Below are positions 21,049 to 29,781 of a stretch of 33,605 bases of DNA, in pieces (the stretch's first letter is position 1; every line of letters begins with the position of its first letter). A model generated the notes under the pieces. It saw nothing but the letters and a program-made list of their open reading frames with translations, was not told where the DNA came from and searched no databases. Location: positions 1-33,605 of the forward strand of contig CAMJHP010000031.1 in the NCBI GenBank assembly GCA_946405575.1, written 5' to 3'. The translations under genes and the position numbers were made by a program. This stretch comes from an uncultured Bacteroidales bacterium (GTDB lineage Bacteria; Bacteroidota; Bacteroidia; Bacteroidales; F082).

Positions 21049-22764
21049 ATGAAAAGAATTGCCCTGATTTCCATTCTGTTGTTGGCCTGCATAATGGGTT
21101 TTGCCCAAGGTTGTCTCGACCCGCTGTTGAGCCAAGAAATGAACCGCCGAAGCGATGACGAGCAAATCGCGGTCATTGTGCTGATGAAAGCGCAATACGA
21201 CCGCTCGCAGTTGTGCCGACGCGCCGATTATTTCCCCTCATGCGCAGAGCGCAGAGCGTTTGTAGTCAATAAGTTGAAATCTTTCACGGAGGCTTCGCAG
21301 CATAACTTGAAAAGCATCCTTGCCGAGATGGAAAGTTATGGCATGGTTTCTTCTGTTCGAAGTCTTTGGTCGGCCAACGCGCTGTATTTTGAGGCTACAA
21401 AAACTGCTTTGCTCAACCTTTCAGAACGCGCTGACATTGAAACTATTAGCCTCAACATTCAGCACCAATGGATTCCCGATGGCGAAACGCAGGAACCGGC
21501 ATCTGCAACGCGCGAAGTCACGCCAAACATCACCCAAGTGAACGCCGACCAAGTGTGGGAATTGGGCTACACGGGTACAGGTGTCGTGGTGGCCGTCGTC
21601 GATTCAGGAGTCAACTATGACCACCTCGACCTTGCCGACCACCTTTGGGATGGCGGAGAGGAGTTTCCACACCACGGCTATGATATTGTGAACGATGACG
21701 ACGACCCGATGGACGACAAAGGCCACGGAACGCATTGTGCCGGAACGGTCTGTGGCGACGGCACGGCAGGCTCATTGACGGGTATTGCTCCCGATGCCAC
21801 TTTGATGTGCGTAAAGAGCATCCGTGGGGATGGCTTTGGCGGTGCAGTGAACATTGCGGGCGGCATGGAATGGGCAGTGGAGCATGGCTGCGACCTAATC
21901 AGCATGTCTTTAGGCATGGTGGATGCTGGAACGACCGATAAAGAGATTTTGCGCCGCTCCTGCGAAGCCGTCTTGGATGCAGGGATCGTTGCCATGGTCT
22001 GCGCTGGCAACGAAGGCAATGCCTTTCTTCAAATGACCTATCCAGTGCCCAACAACGTGCGCGTTCCCGCCAGTTGTCCTCCACCTTATCTTGACCCCGA
22101 CCAAATGGCCAACCCAGGCGCGTTGAGTTGTGTGGTTGCCGTCGGTGCGGTGAACTACAACGATGCCGCCGCTGACTTCACCTCGCGAGGCCCAGTCACA
22201 TGGCAAGGAACCGAGTTCGGAGACTACGCCTACAATCCCGGCATCGGCCTCATCCGCCCTGATGTGTGCGCCCCGGGAGTAAACATCAAGTCGTTGGATT
22301 ACAATAACACCAGTGGCTACACCAATATGGACGGGACCTCACAGGCCACACCTTGCGTGGCGGGCATCGTTGCTCTGATGTTGCAAAAGAACCCAGAGCT
22401 GACACCAGCAGAGATTTGCCGCATTTTGGAAGAGACCTCCGTCAAACTGACGCCCACCAAGAGCAACATCACTGGCGTGGGCCGTGTGGATGCCTTGGCC
22501 GCTGTGAATGCCGTGGAAGCCTACGACGGCATCAACGAACAAAGCCTTGAGACAGAAATTTTCCCGAATCCTTCAAGCGGAAGTTTCACCATCCTTTGCG
22601 AGGGCTTGAAGCGGGTTTCGGTTTATTCCGTTGATGGTCGTTTGGTGAAGACTTTTGAAGTCAATGAAACTGAATGCCGCATAGATGATTTAGAAAGAGG
22701 CGTTTATTTGGTTAGGATGGAGACAGAGAAAGGGATTGTAAACAGGAAAGTGATAAAGATGTGA
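21049..22764 (+). CDS. Subtilisin-like serine protease (S8) with T9SS sorting domain, copy 2
   Basis: A 571-residue paralogue of the preceding gene, with the same layout throughout. The signal peptide is MKRIALISILLLACIMGFAQ. The propeptide-like region has the shared pattern LLSQEMNRRSDDEQIAVIVL. The triad is D185 (VVDSGV), H226 (GHGTHCAGT) and S431 (DGTSQATP), with N321 (CAGNEGN). The sorting domain starts IFPNPSSGSFTILCEG and ends GVYLVRMETEKG...RKVIKM. Tandem position and colinear similarity point to duplication followed by divergence, which may give different cleavage specificities. It stops 11 bp before the -7 box of the hsd operon. Confidence 0.93.
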   Translation: MKRIALISILLLACIMGFAQGCLDPLLSQEMNRRSDDEQIAVIVLMKAQYDRSQLCRRADYFPSCAERRAFVVNKLKSFTEASQHNLKSILAEMESYGMVSSVRSLWSANALYFEATKTALLNLSERADIETISLNIQHQWIPDGETQEPASATREVTPNITQVNADQVWELGYTGTGVVVAVVDSGVNYDHLDLADHLWDGGEEFPHHGYDIVNDDDDPMDDKGHGTHCAGTVCGDGTAGSLTGIAPDATLMCVKSIRGDGFGGAVNIAGGMEWAVEHGCDLISMSLGMVDAGTTDKEILRRSCEAVLDAGIVAMVCAGNEGNAFLQMTYPVPNNVRVPASCPPPYLDPDQMANPGALSCVVAVGAVNYNDAAADFTSRGPVTWQGTEFGDYAYNPGIGLIRPDVCAPGVNIKSLDYNNTSGYTNMDGTSQATPCVAGIVALMLQKNPELTPAEICRILEETSVKLTPTKSNITGVGRVDALAAVNAVEAYDGINEQSLETEIFPNPSSGSFTILCEGLKRVSVYSVDGRLVKTFEVNETECRIDDLERGVYLVRMETEKGIVNRKVIKM

Positions 22765-22774
22765 TAGTTTTTCG

Positions 22775-22782
22775 TAATTTTG
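22775..22782 (+). promoter_or_regulatory. -7 box of the type I restriction-modification operon
   Basis: TAATTTTG is a perfect TAnnTTTG match, 17 bp before the ATG at 22799, giving a leader of roughly 10-15 nt. No clear -33 TTTG at the usual distance. Confidence 0.55.
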
Positions 22783-22798
22783 CGGAAATTATCATCTA

Positions 22799-24274
22799 AT
22801 GCTTTCATTATCCCAATTAGAGCAACACCTTTCCAAAGCCGCATGGATCCTCAAAGGCCCAGTAGATGCTGCTGATTTTAAGGTGTATATATTTCCCCTG
22901 CTTTTCTTCAAGCGTATTTCGGATGTCTATGACGAAGAATACAACGAAGCACTTTCGGAAAGCGATGGTGACCACGAATATGCTTCTGGTGCCGAAATGC
23001 ACCGCTTTATCATTCCAAAGGGTTGCCATTGGAAAGATGTCCGAGCCACAACTACAAACGTGGGTAGCGCCATCAAAGGAGCTTTTTCGCAAATCGAGCA
23101 GGCAAATCCACAGTATTTGGCCAATATTTTCGGCGATGCAGCTTGGACCAACAAGGACAAACTCTCCGATGAACTTCTGTGCCGCTTGATAGAGCATTAT
23201 TCACAATACAATCTCTCCAATTCCAATGTGGAGCCGGATGTTTTGGGACGGGCTTACGAATACCTGATAAAGGTGTTCGCCGACCAAAGCAACAAGAAAG
23301 CCGGAGAATTTTACACACCGCGTTCCGTAGTTCGTCTGATGGGCTTGATTGTCAACCCGCAGCCAGGCGAAACCATATACGACCCTGCTTGTGGCACTGC
23401 AGGTATGTTGCTTGAATGTGTGGAACAAGTAAAGCAAAGTGGTGGCGATTTCCGTACACTGAAACTTTACGGACAAGAGAAAAACCTGACCACCTCCACC
23501 ATTGCCCGAATGAACATGTTCCTGCACGGCATTGAAGATTTCCATATTGAGCGTGGCGACACTTTGCGCGAACCCAAGTTTTTCAAGTACGACCATCTGC
23601 AGCAGTTCAACATTGTCATTGCCAATCCACCCTTCTCGTTAAGTAATTGGGGAGCAGAAGATTGGGCCGATGACATTTACGGACGTAATATTGCCGGCAC
23701 ACCACCTAAAGGCAACGGCGACATGGCTTGGGTACAGCACATGGTAAAATCAATGGACGAAAAGACCGGGCGCGTGGCGGTAGTGCTTCCCCACGGTGCC
23801 CTGTTCCGCAAGAACGCCGAAGCCAAGATTCGTTCTGTGTTGTTGGAGAAGGATTTGCTGGAAGCCGTCATCGGATTGGGCGAGAACATCTTCTATGGTG
23901 CCACGCTTTCCGCTTGCATTCTGATTTTCAGGTCAAACAAAGGGCAATCCAAGAAAGGCAAGTTCCTTTTCATCGATGCCGCCGACCAAGTAAAGAAAGG
24001 TCGTGCCCAGAACACTTTGGAACCAGAGCATATCGATACCATATTTAAATGGTATTCCGATTTCGAGGATGTGAAGAATCATGCCAAGGTGGTTGGGATT
24101 GATGAAATAAAGTCAAATGGCTACAACTTGAACATACCACTTTATGTGGAGAAAGAAATGACCGACAACCTACCGACCTTGGAAGAGGCCAAAGCCCAAC
24201 TGAAGATTGCCGTTGAAGAAGCACGAGAAGCCGAGGAGCGTTTTATTCACCTGCTAAACGAGTTTGCGAAATGA
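22799..24274 (+). CDS. hsdM: Type I restriction-modification methyltransferase HsdM, paralogue 1
   Basis: A 491-residue N6-adenine methyltransferase. The N-terminal HsdM_N helical domain (1-150) includes FPLLFFKRISDVYDEEY. The catalytic domain starts with GEFYTPRSVVRLM. SAM-binding motif I is DPACGTAGML (195-204) and catalytic motif IV is NPPF (276-279). GNGDMAWVQHMVKSM and VVLPHGALFR follow. The C-terminal helix (TLEEAKAQLKIAVEEAREAE) should contact HsdS. It modifies host DNA at the sequence set by HsdS. It overlaps the second hsdM by 4 bp (ATGA). GC content is moderate. Confidence 0.94.
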   Translation: MLSLSQLEQHLSKAAWILKGPVDAADFKVYIFPLLFFKRISDVYDEEYNEALSESDGDHEYASGAEMHRFIIPKGCHWKDVRATTTNVGSAIKGAFSQIEQANPQYLANIFGDAAWTNKDKLSDELLCRLIEHYSQYNLSNSNVEPDVLGRAYEYLIKVFADQSNKKAGEFYTPRSVVRLMGLIVNPQPGETIYDPACGTAGMLLECVEQVKQSGGDFRTLKLYGQEKNLTTSTIARMNMFLHGIEDFHIERGDTLREPKFFKYDHLQQFNIVIANPPFSLSNWGAEDWADDIYGRNIAGTPPKGNGDMAWVQHMVKSMDEKTGRVAVVLPHGALFRKNAEAKIRSVLLEKDLLEAVIGLGENIFYGATLSACILIFRSNKGQSKKGKFLFIDAADQVKKGRAQNTLEPEHIDTIFKWYSDFEDVKNHAKVVGIDEIKSNGYNLNIPLYVEKEMTDNLPTLEEAKAQLKIAVEEAREAEERFIHLLNEFAK

Positions 24275-25725
24275 CACTGAAAGAATTGGAATCATACCTT
24301 TGGGGCGCGGCCACCTACCTTCGCGGGTTCATCGATGCCGGCGACTACAAGCAGTACATCTTTCCGTTGCTGTTTTACAAGCGCATTTGCGATGTGTATG
24401 ACGAGGAGTACGAAGACGCCTTGGCCGAAAGCGACGGCGATTTGGAATACGCCGCCTTCGATGAAAACCACCGTTTCAAGGTGCCGGCCGAAGCCCATTG
24501 GAACCAAGTGAGGCAAGTGACCGTGAATGTTGGGCAAGCCATCAGCAAGGCGCTGAACGAAATCCAGAAGGTTAACGCGCAGCAGCTGCAAGGCATTTTT
24601 GGAGATGCGGAATGGACCAACAAGGAACGCCTTTCGGATGCGATGCTTTGTCAGCTGATTGAGCATTTCTCAAGCAAAAACCTGAACATCAAGAACGTGC
24701 CGAATGATGAGTTGGGTAACGCCTACGAGTTTCTGATTAAGAAGTTTGCCGATGACAGCGGTCACACGGCTGCCGAGTTCTACACCAACCGCACGGTGGT
24801 ACGACTGATGACGCTCATTGCCGACCCGCACGAGGGCGAAAGCGTGTATGACCCCACCTGCGGCAGCGGCGGCCTGCTGCTCAACTGCGCCATGATGCTC
24901 AAGGAACAAGGCAAGGAATACCGCACTTTGCGCCTTTACGGGCAGGAAATCAATCTGATTACTTCGGGTATTGCCCGAATGAACATGCTGTTGCATGGTT
25001 TTGAGGAGTTCAACATTGTGCGCGGCAACACTTTGAGCAACCCGATATTTATGGAATACGACGAACTCCAGAAGTTCGACATTGTGTTGGCCAATCCGCC
25101 TTACTCCATCAAAAGTTGGGACCAAGCGGCTTTTACCGACGACCCATACGGCCGCAACATCTGGGGCACGCCACCGCAAGGCTGCGCCGACTACGCTTTC
25201 CAACAGCACATCATGAAGAGCTTGAAACCCGACACCGGGCGTTGCGTGGTGCTTTGGCCTCACGGCATCCTGTTCCGCGATGCCGAACGTGAGATGCGCC
25301 GTAAGATGATTGAAAGCGACTGCGTGGATTGCGTCATCGGGCTTGGACCGAATTTGTTCTATAACTCCCCGATGGAAGCCTGCCTGCTGATCTGTCGTAT
25401 GCAGAAACCCACCCAACGAAAAGGTAAAATACTCTTTATCAATGCAGTTGATGAGGTAAAACGTGACAAAACCATCAGTATGCTCGAAGAGAAGCATATC
25501 GATAAGATTTTCAAGGCATACAAAGAATACAAGAACATCCTCGGTTTCGCCAAAGTGGTAAGTAACGAACAGATATTGGAGAATGGTGCCACGCTCAATA
25601 TATCGCAATATGTATCGCGGTTGGAGGTGAAAGATGACGCGCCGAAACAGACTTTGGAGGAATTGATTAAAATGTGGAAAAAGAATCGAGAGGAATTATA
25701 TGACGGAATTAAGAATCTTATTTGA
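24271..25725 (+). CDS. hsdM: Type I restriction-modification methyltransferase HsdM, paralogue 2
   Basis: A 484-residue second HsdM, similar to the first along its whole length. It has FPLLFYKRICDVYDEEYED at the N-terminus, AEFYTNRTVVRLM, motif I DPTCGSGGLL (194-203), motif IV NPPY (275-278) and CVVLWPHGILFRDAE. Both paralogues keep intact catalytic motifs, so neither looks dead. Possible explanations are a heterodimeric methyltransferase core or two independent M subunits sharing one HsdS. It overlaps the first gene by 4 bp. Its stop codon TGA lies inside the motif TTATTTGAC of a flanking repeat (25718-25800), so its last residues may have been set by that repeat. Confidence 0.94.
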   Translation: MTLKELESYLWGAATYLRGFIDAGDYKQYIFPLLFYKRICDVYDEEYEDALAESDGDLEYAAFDENHRFKVPAEAHWNQVRQVTVNVGQAISKALNEIQKVNAQQLQGIFGDAEWTNKERLSDAMLCQLIEHFSSKNLNIKNVPNDELGNAYEFLIKKFADDSGHTAAEFYTNRTVVRLMTLIADPHEGESVYDPTCGSGGLLLNCAMMLKEQGKEYRTLRLYGQEINLITSGIARMNMLLHGFEEFNIVRGNTLSNPIFMEYDELQKFDIVLANPPYSIKSWDQAAFTDDPYGRNIWGTPPQGCADYAFQQHIMKSLKPDTGRCVVLWPHGILFRDAEREMRRKMIESDCVDCVIGLGPNLFYNSPMEACLLICRMQKPTQRKGKILFINAVDEVKRDKTISMLEEKHIDKIFKAYKEYKNILGFAKVVSNEQILENGATLNISQYVSRLEVKDDAPKQTLEELIKMWKKNREELYDGIKNLI

Positions 25726-25800
25726 CTGGAAATTTTCTTTTTATGATATTTTGAACATAACACATTGATTATCAATATAGTTTTTATTTGACTGGAAATT
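25718..25800 (+). repeat. Direct repeat flanking the AlbA_2 gene, left copy
   Basis: TTATTTGACTGGAAATT occurs at 25718-25734 and again at 25784-25800. Between them lies the palindrome ATTGATTATCAAT (25764-25776). The offsets (46 and 20 bp) are identical to those in the right copy at 27253-27340. Sequence between these anchors is diverged and AT-rich. Confidence 0.8.
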
Positions 25801-25810
25801 TACAAACACC

Positions 25811-27250
25811 ATGATAGAACAGATTATCGACAACTTGCTAAAGCTTCCGAAAGAATGTGAATGGGCCGAATTCAAGCTGAACTTTCATTCCAAAGAGGAG
25901 ATTGGAGAGAACATCTCCGCATTAAGTAACGGAGCGTGTATAAAGAAAGAACCTTTCGGTTATCTGATGTTTGGCATAGATGACGAAACTATTACCGTTG
26001 AAGGCACAACCTTTCATCCTAATTCGTATAAGGTTGGCAACGAAGAGTTTGAAAACTGGCTTATGCAAAGATTGTCGCCCCGTATTGATGTAGAAATATT
26101 TGAAACACAATATCAAGGAAAACAAGTTGCAATATTCAAAATTCCGGCGGCACATGGACAACCGACAGCCTTTATCAATATTGACTATATTAAAGTTGGC
26201 AGCATAACAAGGAAGCTAAAGGACTTCCCCGAAAAAGAGAGGAAAATATGGTTGAGCCTTGATAGAACTCCGTTTGAAAGCAAGACAGCCCTATGTGTCC
26301 AAAGCTTTGACGATGTGATGTCGCTCCTTGACACGCATTGTTATTTCGATTCGCTCAATCTTCCTTATCCAAAGACACAAAACGGGGTAGCTGAAAAATT
26401 TATCTCAGAGAAACTTGTCAGGCAAACGATGTCCGGTTATGAAATAACCAATCTGGGGGCGATTTTGTTTGCCAAGGACATGTCAAGGTTTGATACGCTA
26501 AAACGGAAATCGGTACGAGTCATCCAATACAAAGGGAAAAACAAGATGGAAACGCTGAAAGACCAAGAAGGAAAGTATGGATACGTGGTGGGATTTAAAG
26601 GTCTGGTCAAGTACATCATGGATATACTCCCCAGCAATGAGATTATCAAGGAATCATTGAGAAAAGATGTGACCATGTATCCAGAGTTGGCCATTCGCGA
26701 ACTTGTCGCCAACGCCCTAATCCATCAGGATTTTGACATTTCCGGAACGGGGCCGATGATAGAACTGTTCAGCGACCGCATAGAAATATCCAACCCTGGG
26801 CATCCTCTTATCCAACCCAACCGATTCATCGACGAGTATCAAAGCCGAAACGAAACACTCGCCTCCATCATGCGGCGCTTTGGCATTTGCGAGGAAAAAG
26901 GCAGCGGATTGGACAAGGTTGTAGAAAGCATCGAGTTGTTTCAACTACCGGCCTACGACATTCAGGTTCAAGAAACACACACCAAAGTCATTCTATATTC
27001 GTATCTTCCCTTTGCTAAGATGGATAAAGGCGATAAGGTTAGGGCCTGTTATCAACATGCATGCCTTCGCTATGTGATGAATGAAAAAATGACCAACACC
27101 TCATTGCGAGAACGCTTTAAAATATCCCCAAGCAACTCATCAATGGTCTCACGCATTATTCGAGACACTTTGGCTGAACATCTTATCAAAGAGGAGGACC
27201 CCGAAAACACTTCCAAGAAATACATTAGATATGTCCCAATTTGGGCTTGA
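25811..27250 (+). CDS. AlbA_2/Schlafen-type DNA-binding protein with GHKL-like ATPase domain
   Basis: A 479-residue cytoplasmic protein. The N-terminal AlbA_2 (Schlafen AlbA_2) domain has ECEWAEFKLNFHSKEEIGEN and ISALSNGACIKKEPFGYLMF, then IFKIPAAHGQPTAFI and YIKVGSITRKL. A middle region follows. The C-terminal HATPase_c_4 motif is RELVANALIHQDF (~295-308), with IEISNPGHPL and GICEEKGSGLDKVV. A final helix-turn-helix-like segment (NTSLRERFKISPSNSSMVSR) precedes the end. Proteins of this type are often found inside type I restriction loci (the restriction-linked ORFs of Campylobacter are a precedent), where their role is uncertain. It is flanked by direct repeats, which suggests insertion as a cassette between hsdM2 and hsdS. 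Confidence 0.87.
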   Translation: MIEQIIDNLLKLPKECEWAEFKLNFHSKEEIGENISALSNGACIKKEPFGYLMFGIDDETITVEGTTFHPNSYKVGNEEFENWLMQRLSPRIDVEIFETQYQGKQVAIFKIPAAHGQPTAFINIDYIKVGSITRKLKDFPEKERKIWLSLDRTPFESKTALCVQSFDDVMSLLDTHCYFDSLNLPYPKTQNGVAEKFISEKLVRQTMSGYEITNLGAILFAKDMSRFDTLKRKSVRVIQYKGKNKMETLKDQEGKYGYVVGFKGLVKYIMDILPSNEIIKESLRKDVTMYPELAIRELVANALIHQDFDISGTGPMIELFSDRIEISNPGHPLIQPNRFIDEYQSRNETLASIMRRFGICEEKGSGLDKVVESIELFQLPAYDIQVQETHTKVILYSYLPFAKMDKGDKVRACYQHACLRYVMNEKMTNTSLRERFKISPSNSSMVSRIIRDTLAEHLIKEEDPENTSKKYIRYVPIWA

Positions 27251-27252
27251 TT

Positions 27253-27340
27253 TTATTTGACTGGAAATTATATTTTCATCCAATTATAAACACAAAACAT
27301 TGATTATCAATAACATCTTTATTTGACGGTTATTTGACTG
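27253..27340 (+). repeat. Direct repeat flanking the AlbA_2 gene, right copy
   Basis: TTATTTGACTGGAAATT lies at 27253-27269, the palindrome ATTGATTATCAAT at 27299-27311, TTATTTGAC at 27319-27327 and TTATTTGACTG at 27330-27340. Anchor spacing equals that of the left copy, with an offset of exactly 1535 bp. Confidence 0.8.
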
Positions 27341-27374
27341 TAAGCATAAAACGAACAATTTTTGACACGATAAA

Positions 27375-28541
27375 ATGAACGAACTACACATAGATAAAAC
27401 CCACTGGAAGAAATACAGGTTTGACGAGATGGTTCAAAACATAGCCGAGCGTGTTGAGCCAAGCCAGACCGACCTTGATGTGTATGTGGGATTAGAGCAT
27501 ATCGACCCTGATTGCCTGCATTTGAGCCGTCATGGGCACCCAAGCGATGTGGAAGGCACCAAACTGTGTTTCTACAAAGGCGACATCATTTTTGGCCGCC
27601 GCCGTGCCTACCAGCGGAAAACGGCTTTGGCGACCACAGATGGCATTTGTTCTGCCCACGCCATGGTTGTGAGGGCAAAAGAGGATGTTATTGATCCTAT
27701 GTTTCTTCCGTTCTTATTCCATTCCAAGAGTTTTATCGACATGGCGATAACCATTTCTGTTGGCGGATTATCCCCGACCATCAATTGGAAAGACATTGCC
27801 AAACAAGAATTCCTCCTCCCGCCCAAGGCCGAGCAGAAGCGCCTTGCCGAGCTGCTCTGGGCCGCCGACGAGATGGTGGAGAAGGAGAAGATGGAGAGGG
27901 AAAAACTCGACGTATTCAGGCAATCAAAACTAAAAGACATATTCAAGTCTGCAAACACTCATACCCGCTTAAAAGATCTTCCATTAGAAGAAATCAATGG
28001 GTTATGGAAAACTGACGATCCTGATTCTATAGATGTTTCAGTGATTAGAAGCACAGAATTCTCTGATTACGGAACTATATGTTTTGACAAATTAGAGCCA
28101 ATGCCCGTAAAAATCTCCCAATACAAAACACGGAAACTATACCCGGCAGACATTATAGTTGAGCGTTCTGGCGGTGGCCCAGACCAACCAGTCGGACGAG
28201 TGTGTTATTTTGAGCAAAACGAAGGCGAATATTCGTTCAGCAACTTCACATCTTGCATCAGAGTAGCCGATTCAAATGTGATTTTACCAAAGTATTTGTT
28301 CTACTTCCTTGAATACTATTGGGAGATGGGCGGAACAGATAGGATACAGAACCAGACAACAGGAATTAGGAATCTGGATTATGAGTTGTATAAAATGATT
28401 AAGGTGCCGATGCTCTCAATAGTGGAACAAAAACAAGCAATCGGTATTATAGATCAAATTCAACATTCAATTTTTGCAACGAAATCGCAAATTGAACAAT
28501 CACAACAGATAAAACAAGAATTAATCAATAAAGTGTTTTAG
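27375..28541 (+). CDS. hsdS: Type I restriction-modification specificity subunit HsdS
   Basis: A 388-residue subunit with the classic two-TRD layout. TRD1 (~1-150) contains YVGLEHIDPDCLHLSRHG, GDIIFGRRRAYQRKTALA and VGGLSPTINWKDIAKQEFLL. The central conserved helix is EQKRLAELLWAADEMVEKEK (~159-178), continuing to LDVFRQSKLKDIF. TRD2 (~195-345) contains VIRSTEFSDYG, PADIIVERSGGGPDQPVG and TTGIRNLDYELYKMIKVP. The C-terminal conserved helix is EQKQAIGIIDQIQHSIFATK...QELINKVF. HsdS chooses the bipartite target for HsdM and HsdR. Base composition shifts from GC-rich to AT-rich near the central helix, suggesting TRD2 was exchanged. Four bases separate it from ptuA. Confidence 0.93.
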   Translation: MNELHIDKTHWKKYRFDEMVQNIAERVEPSQTDLDVYVGLEHIDPDCLHLSRHGHPSDVEGTKLCFYKGDIIFGRRRAYQRKTALATTDGICSAHAMVVRAKEDVIDPMFLPFLFHSKSFIDMAITISVGGLSPTINWKDIAKQEFLLPPKAEQKRLAELLWAADEMVEKEKMEREKLDVFRQSKLKDIFKSANTHTRLKDLPLEEINGLWKTDDPDSIDVSVIRSTEFSDYGTICFDKLEPMPVKISQYKTRKLYPADIIVERSGGGPDQPVGRVCYFEQNEGEYSFSNFTSCIRVADSNVILPKYLFYFLEYYWEMGGTDRIQNQTTGIRNLDYELYKMIKVPMLSIVEQKQAIGIIDQIQHSIFATKSQIEQSQQIKQELINKVF

Positions 28542-28545
28542 ATAT

Positions 28546-29781
28546 ATGTTATTTAAGAAACTATCACTGAATAAGTGGAAACAGTTTGAAACTGTTGACA
28601 TTGATTTCCACGACCGACTAACTGTACTAACCGGTGCAAATGGTTCGGGCAAAACCACAATTCTTCATTTATTGGCTAGACATTTTGGTTGGGGGTTTCA
28701 GGAACTTGCAACCCCTTCAAAAGACACTGCAACTGGTTTGATAAAATTCTTTTCTCGATTGTTTAAGAAAGACCAAAACTTGAATGAAAATCCAGTAATT
28801 GGAAACATAACATATGACAATGGGGAAACAGCCGATTTAAGGATCAATCACAATCAAACAGCAAAGTACGATGTAACAATTCAGTATAATCATAGAAATA
28901 ATACAAATAAAATAACAGGACTAAATATTTCATCTCATAGAAGCGTATTTAAGTACCAAGAAGTACCATCTGTTTCTACACAAAAAAGAGGCAGGAGAGG
29001 GGCTTTCCAACTATCGGAACAAAGTTCAAAAACAGAATTGTTACAAACGGGATATTATGAGCACAAACCTATTAACTATATAATAAAAGAGACTTTATTA
29101 AATTGGGCAATAGGTGGAAGTGGAAATGAATTTATTATTCCTGATGCTGAGTTAAGAAAAAACTATCTTGATTTTCAAGAAAAACTACGAATATTATTTC
29201 CTAAAAACATAGGCTTTAGGAAAATCTCTATAAGGAATTATGAGATTGTTCTAGAAACAGATTCTGGAGATTTTATGATAGATTCTGTATCAGGAGGTTT
29301 AGCCTCGATAATAGATTTATGCTGGCAAATATTCAATTTTTCTGATGCATCAGAAAAGTTTGTTGTGCTAATTGATGAAATCGAAAACCATTTACATGCA
29401 GCAATGCAACGTTCTATACTACCTGATTTAATAAAAGCATTTCCTAACGTTCAATTCATTGTGTCAACCCATAGTCCTCTCATTATTGCCTCTGTAAAAG
29501 ATTCATATATATATGCTTTTAGGTATAATGAAGATAATAGGGTGTATAGCGAAAAACTAGATTTAGTTAACAAAGCAAGATCTGCCTCTGAAATACTAAA
29601 TGAAGTATTGGGTGTTCCTTTTACGATGCCAATATGGGCTGAAGATAAATTGCTGGAAATCATTAACAAATATAAAGGTCAAGAGCTAACAGAAATTTTG
29701 TTCAACTCCATGAGACAGGAGTTTAAAGACAATGGATTAGAGAGTTTAATGCCAATTGCAATAAATCAGGTTTTAGAATGA
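28546..29781 (+). CDS. ptuA: Septu-like ATPase (PtuA-type AAA/ABC ATPase)
   Basis: A 411-residue RecF/SMC-like ATPase. Walker A is GANGSGKT (30-37) after the strand DRLTVLTG. The signature-like segment is DSVSGGLASIIDL (246-258). Walker B is KFVVLIDEIENHLH (D277, E278), and the H-loop is STHSP (307-311). A central insert (~60-240) carries no other domain. It is followed by, and overlaps by 4 bp (ATGA), an HNH nuclease gene. That arrangement and these lengths fit the Septu phage-defence system, in which PtuA forms an oligomeric ATPase holding PtuB (established for the family; assignment here is by architecture). It is visibly AT-rich compared with hsdM2, TRD1 and hsdR, so it was probably acquired separately. 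Confidence 0.78.
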   Translation: MLFKKLSLNKWKQFETVDIDFHDRLTVLTGANGSGKTTILHLLARHFGWGFQELATPSKDTATGLIKFFSRLFKKDQNLNENPVIGNITYDNGETADLRINHNQTAKYDVTIQYNHRNNTNKITGLNISSHRSVFKYQEVPSVSTQKRGRRGAFQLSEQSSKTELLQTGYYEHKPINYIIKETLLNWAIGGSGNEFIIPDAELRKNYLDFQEKLRILFPKNIGFRKISIRNYEIVLETDSGDFMIDSVSGGLASIIDLCWQIFNFSDASEKFVVLIDEIENHLHAAMQRSILPDLIKAFPNVQFIVSTHSPLIIASVKDSYIYAFRYNEDNRVYSEKLDLVNKARSASEILNEVLGVPFTMPIWAEDKLLEIINKYKGQELTEILFNSMRQEFKDNGLESLMPIAINQVLE

